Below, one piece after another: positions 1-4,795 of a stretch of 5,433 nt of DNA. The position numbers were made by a program, and so were the translations under genes. Under the pieces are notes generated by a model that had not been told where the DNA came from, searched no databases, and saw nothing but the letters and a program-made list of their open reading frames with translations. This DNA is from Candidatus Dadabacteria bacterium (GTDB taxonomy: Bacteria; Desulfobacterota_D; UBA1144; Nemesobacterales; CSP1-2), in contig JAKEHC010000187.1 in assembly GCA_022615255.1 (NCBI GenBank), forward strand, positions 1-5,433, in the 5' to 3' direction. How positions within the stretch are numbered: position 1 is the stretch's first letter; the number at the start of each line of letters is the position of its first letter.

Positions 1-86
1 AGAACGAAAATAAAAACTAAAAAGATACCGAGCGAGATCAGAACGAATATCCCTACTTTAAAATTTAAGACCCTTTGGTCTCTCAT
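1..86 (-). CDS. MCE/MlaD-family lipid-transport protein, N-terminal fragment
   Basis: Only the first 28 codons lie in the window; the gene continues beyond base 1. The protein begins MRDQRVLNFKVGIFVLISLG and continues as an unbroken hydrophobic stretch (IFLVFIFV). This short basic head, then FKVG-(I/L)-FVL, then one membrane helix is the standard start of MCE-domain proteins. These are MlaD-like substrate-binding subunits of ABC-type phospholipid transporters, anchored in the inner membrane with the MCE domain in the periplasm. The start at base 86 is supported by an AAGGGG ribosome binding site (complement of 93-98) six bases upstream. The gene is divergent from purH and has a good promoter match at 170-198. 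The MCE domain itself is not visible, so the assignment rests on the N-terminal signature. Other single-helix-anchored proteins are possible but less likely. Confidence 0.72.
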   Translation of the reverse strand, partial: MRDQRVLNFKVGIFVLISLGIFLVFIFV

Positions 87-115
87 GAAATACCCCTTAT
101 TTTGAATCCTGCCAT
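83..115 (-). CDS. Possible 10-codon leader minigene (MAGFKIRGIS) overlapping the MCE gene start
   Basis: On the minus strand an ATG at base 115 opens a 10-codon frame, MAGFKIRGIS, that ends in TGA at 85-83. This stop overlaps the ATG of the MCE gene as ATGA, the classic translational-coupling overlap. The minigene has its own strong Shine-Dalgarno sequence, AGAAAGGA (complement of 123-130), seven bases before its ATG. The AAGGGG site of the MCE gene lies inside it. I do not recognise the peptide. It could be a translated leader that delivers ribosomes to the MCE start, or a chance frame. The two well-spaced ribosome sites and the exact overlap argue somewhat against chance. The frame also extends upstream to another ATG near 298, but that longer version runs through the repeat cluster and is very unlikely. 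Confidence 0.3.
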   Translation of the reverse strand: MAGFKIRGIS

Positions 116-169
116 AAATTGGTCCTTTCTCTTACGATTATCACAGCAAAAAATTTTTCGATAATTTAA

Positions 170-198
170 ATTATAATTTGAAATTGACAATTTCTCAA
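170..198 (-). promoter_or_regulatory. Sigma70-like promoter for the MCE gene
   Basis: Read on the minus strand, TTGAGA (complement of 193-198, five of six consensus bases) is followed after 17 bases by a perfect TATAAT (complement of 170-175). Transcription would start near base 163, giving a leader of about 77 bases to the MCE start and about 48 bases to the minigene. The surrounding sequence is very AT-rich, so chance matches are easier here. The spacing and both boxes are still close to ideal. Confidence 0.6.
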
Positions 199-211
199 AA
201 GATATGATAAT
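184..211 (+). promoter_or_regulatory. Sigma70-like promoter for purH
   Basis: A perfect TTGACA at 184-189 is followed after 16 bases by GATAAT at 206-211 (five of six consensus bases). The predicted start near base 218 gives purH a leader of roughly 114 bases that contains the repeat hairpin at 231-298. The -35 region interleaves with the promoter on the opposite strand (170-198), so RNA polymerase probably cannot occupy both at once. I see no clear purine-repressor operator or purine riboswitch fold. Confidence 0.5.
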
Positions 212-230
212 TTTGATTCGTTTAAATAGT

Positions 231-298
231 GAACCGTGGTTCGTGATACGTGAATTACGGATCTTGTATCGAACCACGAACCACCAGTCACGAACCAC
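231..298. repeat. GAACCAC-type repeat cluster forming a hairpin in the purH leader
   Basis: The octamer CGAACCAC occurs at 270-277, 277-284 and 291-298, and its complement GTGGTTCG occurs at 236-243. The arms CGTGGTTCGTGATAC (235-249) and GTATCGAACCACG (266-278) pair over 13 base pairs with a two-base bulge and a loop of about 16 bases. A second small palindrome, GAACC-GT-GGTTC, lies at 231-242. There is no run of T after the stem, so it is not an intrinsic terminator. The composition is more GC-rich than the AT-rich bases on both sides, which fits a dispersed intergenic repeat. It would be transcribed in the purH leader and could affect message stability, but nothing here proves a regulatory role. 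Confidence 0.65.
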
Positions 299-331
299 AA
301 AATATGACTACTAACAAAGGGGTAACTAAAA

Positions 332-1891
332 ATGAAAAAAGCTGAGAGAGCCATTATAAGCGTGTGGAAAAAAGAAGGAATAGGGAAATTCTCTAAAGAG
401 CTTAAGGAATTTGGCATTGAAATACTTTCAACAGGAGGCACAGCAAAGACCATTCGAGACGCAGGAGTTGAAGTAACTGAAATCTCAGACTATACCAAGT
501 CCCCTGAGCTTCTAGGAGGGAGGGTTAAGACCCTACATCCCAAAATCCATGCCGGCATTCTCGCCGTGCGAGATGACGAGGCGCACCTGAAAGATATGGA
601 ACAACAAGGAGTTAAGCCTATAGACATAGTAGTTGTGAATTTCTACCCTTTTGAGGATGTAATTAAAAATGAAGATGTAGCTCTAGGTGAGGCAATTGAA
701 AACATTGATATCGGTGGTCCAACTCTTCTTCGCGCGGCAGGGAAGAATTATAAACACGTCACAGTCGTGGCTTACCCTGAAGATTATAAAAACGTTATAG
801 AAGAGCTAAAAAGAAATAAAGGCTCAATATCCGTCGAAAAGAACCTACACCTGGCTCAAAGGGCATTCTCTTACGTAGCGCAATATGATGCCGCAATCTC
901 AAACTATATGAGCTCTCTCGAAGACGGGAAAAGAACAACATTCCCACAAAGCTTGACAATGCATTTTGAAAAAAAGATGAAGCTTAGATACGGTGAGAAC
1001 CCTCATCAAGAGGGCGCATTTTATGTCCAGCCCGGTATAGACGAGCCCTGCGTTTCAAATGCGATACAGCTTCAAGGAAAAGAGCTTTCGCTTAATAACA
1101 TTTATGACACGGATGCGGCGCTAGAAGCGGTAAAAGAGTTCTCAGAAACCGCTTGTGTCATAGTAAAGCACAATAATCCCTGTGGAGCTGCCACCGCTGA
1201 AAGCCCTCACGGGGCATTCCTGAAAGCAAGGGAATGCGACCCGGAAAGCGCCTTTGGAGGGATCGTCGCTTTTAACACCGAGGTTGATGAGACTGTCGCA
1301 TCAGAGCTTAGCGCCATGTTTCTTGAGGTTGTTGTTGCGCCAGGCTACACAGAGAAAGCCCTTAGCTTACTTTCGACCAAACAGAATCTAAGGATTATGA
1401 GGACCTCCAATCTAACAAAAAAACCAAGGAGCAGGCTTGATATTAAGAAGGTGGTGGGTGGTGCTCTAATGCAGGATAGCGACCTTAGGGCTGATGAAGA
1501 TTTTATCAACTTTAAGGTCGTGACAAAACGCGAGCCCACCGACGAAGAACTCCTTGCGCTTAGCTTCGCTTGGAAGATATGCAAGCATGTTAAATCTAAT
1601 GCCATAGTATTTGCGCGAGAGGGACAAACCATTGGCATAGGCGCAGGACAGATGAGCCGTATTGACTCGGTTAGAATAGCAACTATGAAATCGAGAATGC
1701 CGACAAATGGGGCGGTGCTTGCATCCGACGCATTTTTCCCCTTTCGAGATGGCATTGATGAGGCAGCCAAGTCTGGAATCACCGCTATAGTCCAGCCCGG
1801 CGGTTCCTTAAGGGACAAAGAAGCGATAGCCGCCGCAGATGAGCACGGAATTGCAATGATATTCACAGGCGTAAGACATTTTAGGCATTGA
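332..1891 (+). CDS. purH: Bifunctional AICAR transformylase / IMP cyclohydrolase PurH
   Basis: PurH is a cytoplasmic enzyme that performs the last two steps of de novo IMP synthesis. It formylates AICAR using 10-formyltetrahydrofolate, then closes the ring to IMP. At 519 residues it has the usual full length. The N-terminal MGS-like cyclohydrolase domain (about 1-200) shows STGGTAKTIRDAG (33-45), GGRVKTLHPKIHAGIL (62-77), NFYPF (103-107) and DIGGPTLLRAAGKN (126-139). By known family roles, K66, Y105, D126 and K138 are the likely catalytic residues. The transformylase domain shows LRYGENPHQ (218-226), VKHNNPCG (278-285, with the catalytic K279-H280 pair), DPESAFGGIVAFN (303-315), KSNAIVFARE (421-430, N423), IGIGAGQMSR (434-443) and the C-terminal IFTGVRHFRH. 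The ATG is set by AAAGGGG at 316-322, nine bases upstream. One oddity is that the usual SDKTG phosphate loop near the start reads WKKEG (12-16). Confidence 0.98.
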   Translation: MKKAERAIISVWKKEGIGKFSKELKEFGIEILSTGGTAKTIRDAGVEVTEISDYTKSPELLGGRVKTLHPKIHAGILAVRDDEAHLKDMEQQGVKPIDIVVVNFYPFEDVIKNEDVALGEAIENIDIGGPTLLRAAGKNYKHVTVVAYPEDYKNVIEELKRNKGSISVEKNLHLAQRAFSYVAQYDAAISNYMSSLEDGKRTTFPQSLTMHFEKKMKLRYGENPHQEGAFYVQPGIDEPCVSNAIQLQGKELSLNNIYDTDAALEAVKEFSETACVIVKHNNPCGAATAESPHGAFLKARECDPESAFGGIVAFNTEVDETVASELSAMFLEVVVAPGYTEKALSLLSTKQNLRIMRTSNLTKKPRSRLDIKKVVGGALMQDSDLRADEDFINFKVVTKREPTDEELLALSFAWKICKHVKSNAIVFAREGQTIGIGAGQMSRIDSVRIATMKSRMPTNGAVLASDAFFPFRDGIDEAAKSGITAIVQPGGSLRDKEAIAAADEHGIAMIFTGVRHFRH

Positions 1892-1914
1892 TTTCAACCG
1901 ATATCTCAAGCCGT

Positions 1915-1943
1915 TTGACCAAGTTTCCTTTCAGATTTATACT
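1915..1943 (+). promoter_or_regulatory. Strong sigma70-like promoter directly before the DsbA-like gene
   Basis: TTGACC (1915-1920) and TATACT (1938-1943) are separated by exactly 17 bases, and each matches consensus in five of six positions. The start would fall near A1950, only about eight bases before the ATG at 1958. The transcript would therefore be nearly leaderless. The promoter sits just after the purH stop, suggesting that the downstream gene is transcribed independently of purH. Confidence 0.6.
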
Positions 1944-1957
1944 TAATTTATCAGTAA

Positions 1958-2545
1958 ATGAGAGTCACCGTCTATTACGATTATATATGCCCATACTGTT
2001 TCCTTGGGACAAAACGGATAGAGAGATTAACAGAAGAGTTTGACATAACTGTCGAGTGGAGGGGGATTGAGATTCACCCTGAAATCCCGCCCGAGGGAGT
2101 AAAGCGAGCAAAAACCCTCAGGTTCAACCAGGTATTGCCTAACATAAAGGAGATGGGTCAAGAGGACAATCTAGATATAAAGCTCCCCGGTATAGTGGCA
2201 AACTCAAGGCTAAGCCTAGAGGCTTCAGAGTTTGCTAAATCAAAGGATAGCTTCAGAGGGTTTCATAATGGCGTTTATGAAGCATATTTTCAGGATGGAG
2301 AAAATATAGGCAGCATTGATGTAATCCTAAATATAGGAGAGAAAACAGGTCTTGAGGTCAATGAACTAGAACGGTGCCTGAAGAATAGAACCATGCTTAA
2401 AAGGATTGAAGAAAACAGGCGAGATGCGGAAAAGGATCAGGTTTTGGGTGTCCCGACCATTCTTTTTGGAGGGTTCGGGGTGCATGGAGTGCAGTCATTA
2501 GATACGTTCAGAAAGATTATAAATAGGGTGATTGAGAGGAGCTAA
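1958..2545 (+). CDS. DsbA-family (FrnE-like) thiol oxidoreductase
   Basis: This 195-residue thioredoxin-fold protein has the DsbA_FrnE layout. A beta strand leads into the redox motif C11-P-Y-C14 within YYDYICPYCFLGTKRIE, followed by WRGIEIHPE (34-42). A helical insertion carries NSRLSLEASEFAK (82-94) and the family pattern YEAYFQDGENIGSIDVIL (107-124). GVPT (164-167) supplies the cis-proline opposite the active site. There is no signal peptide, so it probably acts in the cytoplasm as a disulfide oxidoreductase or isomerase, as FrnE-like proteins do. The fold also covers 2-hydroxychromene-2-carboxylate isomerases, but the CPYC pair favours redox chemistry. A third cysteine is C140. The ATG aligns with the usual family start, yet no Shine-Dalgarno sequence precedes it. 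The substrate cannot be told from sequence. It follows purH by 66 bases and precedes the malic enzyme by 52. Confidence 0.92.
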   Translation: MRVTVYYDYICPYCFLGTKRIERLTEEFDITVEWRGIEIHPEIPPEGVKRAKTLRFNQVLPNIKEMGQEDNLDIKLPGIVANSRLSLEASEFAKSKDSFRGFHNGVYEAYFQDGENIGSIDVILNIGEKTGLEVNELERCLKNRTMLKRIEENRRDAEKDQVLGVPTILFGGFGVHGVQSLDTFRKIINRVIERS

Positions 2546-2572
2546 CACCATCTCTAAGTACAATAGCCCTTC

Positions 2573-2587
2573 TATTATGCATATAAA
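2573..2587 (+). promoter_or_regulatory. Candidate -10 elements before the malic enzyme gene
   Basis: TATTAT (2573-2578) and TATAAA (2582-2587) each match the -10 consensus in five of six positions and lie 10-20 bases before the ATG at 2598. Neither has a good -35 box at the expected distance. Starts near 2585 or 2594 would give a leader of about 13 or 4 bases. That would fit the lack of any Shine-Dalgarno sequence. Read-through from the promoter at 1915 is the alternative. Confidence 0.3.
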
Positions 2588-2597
2588 GTCATCATAA

Positions 2598-4067
2598 ATG
2601 GAAAACACTAAATTAATACCATCTACTGAGACTATAAAACCCAGTCCCGGATACACGCTCATTGTGCGCTGTGTTATTCAAAATAAGGTCGGGATGCTGG
2701 GTAGGGTTACAACAGCCATTGGCGAGGCTGGAGGCGATATAGGTGCGGTAGACCTGGTAGAGTTTCAAAAGGATAAATTCATAAGAGATATAACCATAAG
2801 GGCAAGAAACGAAGAGCATGGACAGCAGATAGTTGATCGTTTAAAAAAGGTCCAAGGCTTAGAAATCGCCGGTGTATCAGATAGAACCTTCCTCCTGCAT
2901 ATAGGAGGGAAGATCCAGGTAAGAAGTAAGATACGGTTAACAAACAGATACGACCTGTCTATGGCTTATACCCCTGGAGTAGCCCGGGTTTCAATGGCAA
3001 TCCATGATGACCCAAGGAAGGTCTTTCAACTTACAATAAAGAAAAATACACTCGCAATCGTGACCGATGGCACAGCGGTTCTCGGCTTAGGAGACGTCGG
3101 TCCTGAAGCCGCTCTACCCGTTATGGAAGGCAAGGCTATGATATTTAAAGAATTTGCCGAGGTTGATGCATTTCCAATCTGTCTTGCAACCAAGGATGTA
3201 GATGAGATTGTAAGGACCGTAAAGATAATATCCCCCGCTTTCGGGGGCATAAACCTTGAGGATATCTCCTCGCCCAGATGCTTCGAGATTGAGGAAAGAT
3301 TGAAGATGGAGCTCGAGGATATACCTGTAATCCATGACGACCAGCACTGTACTGCTATAGTTGTCCTTGCCGCGCTCCTGAACTCACTTAAGATAGTAAA
3401 GAAAGAGTTGAGTGACTTAAAAGTCGTAGTAACCGGCGTTGGAGCAGCCGGTGTAGGAACAACAAAGCTTCTACTTAAAGCCGGCATCAAAAATATAATA
3501 GGATCAGACACATACGGAGCTATATACAGAGGAATGAAGGAAGGAATGAACCCGATAAGGGAATGGTATGCGGAGCAGACAAACCCAAACAACCTTAAAG
3601 GCAGCCTGAGCAATATTATAGAGGGCGCTGATGTATTCATAGGGGTTTCCGCCCCGGGCGTGCTTAAGCCCGAATATATTCGGAAGATGAACCGTGACCC
3701 AATAGTCTTCGCTCTGGCTAACCCCGTTCCAGAAATTATGCCTGAGGAGGCGGAGCCATATGCAAGGATAATTGCTACTGGAAGGTCTGATTATACAAAT
3801 CAGATCAATAATGCACTCTGCTTTCCCGGACTCTTTAGGGGAGTGCTAGACTGCAGGGCGCATGAGATAAACGATGAGATGAAGATAGCCGCCGCAAAGG
3901 CTATCGCCTCAGTTGTTGCAGCAAAAGAGCTCTCTGAGGAATATATAGTTCCTAGTATATTCAACAAAAAGGTTGTAAAGGTTGTAGCTAAGGAAGTGGT
4001 AAAAGCCGCTAATAAAACAAACGCCGCCAGAAGGCAGAGGGTTCCAGTCTCGGTTTACCACGTTTGA
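2598..4067 (+). CDS. Malic enzyme with N-terminal ACT domain
   Basis: Malic enzyme decarboxylates L-malate oxidatively to pyruvate and CO2 with NAD(P)+ in the cytoplasm, linking the TCA cycle to pyruvate. The 489-residue protein starts with an ACT domain (about 19-95, YTLIVRCVIQNKVGMLGRVT onward), a small-molecule-binding module usually associated with allosteric control. The catalytic part follows. It includes YTPGVA (124-129, general-acid Tyr), DGTAVLGLGDVG (157-168), VMEGKA (175-180, catalytic K179), the metal-binding LEDISSPRCFEIE (220-232, E221 and D222), and IHDDQHCTAI (245-254, D247 and D248). The Rossmann domain has VVVTGVGAAGVG (276-287) with S303-D304 after the second strand. The C-terminal substrate motif is SDYTNQINNALCFPGLFRG (397-415). 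Cofactor preference is uncertain. The usual HDDQHGTA reads HDDQHCTA here (C251). The ATG gives the expected short pre-ACT tail but has no visible ribosome binding site. The gene converges with the transposase 31 bases downstream, and no clear terminator lies between. Confidence 0.95.
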   Translation: MENTKLIPSTETIKPSPGYTLIVRCVIQNKVGMLGRVTTAIGEAGGDIGAVDLVEFQKDKFIRDITIRARNEEHGQQIVDRLKKVQGLEIAGVSDRTFLLHIGGKIQVRSKIRLTNRYDLSMAYTPGVARVSMAIHDDPRKVFQLTIKKNTLAIVTDGTAVLGLGDVGPEAALPVMEGKAMIFKEFAEVDAFPICLATKDVDEIVRTVKIISPAFGGINLEDISSPRCFEIEERLKMELEDIPVIHDDQHCTAIVVLAALLNSLKIVKKELSDLKVVVTGVGAAGVGTTKLLLKAGIKNIIGSDTYGAIYRGMKEGMNPIREWYAEQTNPNNLKGSLSNIIEGADVFIGVSAPGVLKPEYIRKMNRDPIVFALANPVPEIMPEEAEPYARIIATGRSDYTNQINNALCFPGLFRGVLDCRAHEINDEMKIAAAKAIASVVAAKELSEEYIVPSIFNKKVVKVVAKEVVKAANKTNAARRQRVPVSVYHV

Positions 4068-4098
4068 TAATCCTTCTCGCTAATTTAATGAATGTCAG

Positions 4099-4635
4099 TC
4101 ATCCGTCAATTATTTGTTTATAATAATCTTTATTACTCTCTTTGGAGTTTATTTTATTTTCTATGTCAGATTCCCATTTTAATGGGTTTTTGACAACATA
4201 TTCCCGAATATTGTTCAACGTTTTTTCATTTCTGATGATATGATCATAGAAGGATTTATGCCATTTGAAACAAAAATCGTTTTGTAATGAATTGATTTCT
4301 CGCGTCACAGATGATTTGTATTGCTGAATTATTCTAGACAATAGCATCTTTGTCCTATTTTGTAGGGAACGCATATATGCGTTCCCTACAATAATTACAA
4401 TACCATGAATATGATTGGGCATCACAATAAATTCATCCAAGCCAACATTTTTAAAATGTTTTGGTATTTCCACCCAAAAATTCTTAGCAACTTCTCCAAA
4501 CCCATTCAAAATCACTTTCCCACTCTCGATTTTTCCAAACCATTCTTCCCTATTTTTCGTGCATACCGTTACAAAATAATAACCGCATTGAGAATAATCG
4601 TAATTTTCTAATCTGTTTAATTTTCTTTCTTTCAT
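4099..4635 (-). CDS. REP-associated tyrosine transposase (RAYT, IS200/IS605 TnpA-related)
   Basis: RAYTs are single-domain HUH nucleases that nick single-stranded DNA at REP-type palindromes and are thought to spread them. This 178-residue protein starts with the family signature RLENYDYSQCGYYFVTVCTKNR (residues 8-29, in two blocks). It then has VMPNHIHGIVI (71-81), with the metal-binding pair H75-x-H77, and ends with FYDHIIRNEKTLNNIREY and VKNPLKW (129-154). Y130 is the likely catalytic tyrosine by its spacing from the HUH pair; Y106 is the alternative. All parts are present, with no frameshift. Residues 82-92 are encoded by a perfect 32-bp palindrome (4360-4391). No strong ribosome site or promoter is visible before the ATG at 4635. 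The gene is clearly more AT-rich than its neighbours: 16 of 60 bases are G or C at 4141-4200, against 30 of 60 at 3241-3300. That suggests acquisition by transfer. Confidence 0.92.
   Translation of the reverse strand: MKERKLNRLENYDYSQCGYYFVTVCTKNREEWFGKIESGKVILNGFGEVAKNFWVEIPKHFKNVGLDEFIVMPNHIHGIVIIVGNAYMRSLQNRTKMLLSRIIQQYKSSVTREINSLQNDFCFKWHKSFYDHIIRNEKTLNNIREYVVKNPLKWESDIENKINSKESNKDYYKQIIDG
4360..4391. repeat. Perfect 32-bp REP-like palindrome inside the RAYT gene
   Basis: The half site TTGTAGGGAACGCATA (4360-4375) is followed at once by its exact reverse complement (4376-4391). The ends TTGTAGGG and CCCTACAA and the flanking transposase fit a REP-type element. In the RAYT frame it is read as V-G-N-A-Y-M-R-S-L-Q with no stop. 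From memory, related RAYTs often carry a similar segment, such as VGAIHELPLQ, which would also be palindromic at DNA level. That comparison is recall, not a search. As single-stranded DNA or RNA it could fold into a hairpin of up to about 14 base pairs. Confidence 0.85.
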
Positions 4636-4701
4636 TATTATTCAAGGTTTGTGCTTTGGATATAAAAACCTGGGTTTCCTAGAACTCTCTAAGTCACAAA
4701 T

Positions 4702-4740
4702 AAAAAACCCCTTCTCTTACATAAAGTAAGAAAAGGGGTT
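4702..4740 (-). terminator. Intrinsic terminator for the outer-membrane protein gene
   Basis: Arms AACCCCTTCTCTTAC (4706-4720) and GTAAGAAAAGGGGTT (4726-4740) form a 15-bp stem with one mismatch and the loop ATAAA. Read on the minus strand, the stem ends in GGGG followed by TTTTTT (complement of 4702-4707), the standard Rho-independent layout. It lies about 55 bases after the stop codon at 4796 and separates that gene from the transposase downstream on the same strand. The plus-strand side lacks a long T run, so it is mainly one-directional. Confidence 0.85.
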
Positions 4741-4760
4741 AAGCTTCTTTATTAAAGAGT

Positions 4761-4780
4761 GGGAGACCCATCGGATCTCC
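4761..4780 (-). other. Second hairpin between the outer-membrane gene and its terminator
   Basis: GGGAGACCC (4761-4769) and GGATCTCCC (4773-4781) pair almost perfectly. On the minus-strand RNA they give nine pairs including one G-U, around a three-base loop. It stands 15 bases after the stop codon and has no T run. It could protect the 3' end of the message or be a remnant terminator; its role is not shown. Confidence 0.5.
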
Positions 4781-4795
4781 CCTCTGTCATATATC

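Noticed and set aside
1345..1866. Long open frame on the minus strand opposite purH
   Set aside because: It has no recognisable domain and is fully antisense to a clear purH; it is a shadow of that gene's codon pattern.
3232..3247. CCCCCG-CTTT-CGGGGG hairpin inside the malic enzyme gene
   Set aside because: It encodes the ordinary family segment SPAFGG and has no T run, so it is most likely a coding coincidence.
3026..3640. Long open frame on the minus strand opposite the malic enzyme
   Set aside because: Low-complexity, Ser/Thr/Ile-rich translation with no motifs, fully inside a well-supported gene on the other strand.
4173..4191. CCCATT-TT-AATGGG followed by TTTTT on the plus strand, a possible terminator for the malic enzyme
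   Set aside because: The stem is short with a two-base loop, and it coincides with codons of the conserved NPLKW motif of the RAYT. Coding constraint explains it better.
4666..4677. AAACC-TG-GGTTT small palindrome upstream of the RAYT
   Set aside because: Too short and unrelated in sequence to the 32-bp palindrome to call a REP flank or operator.
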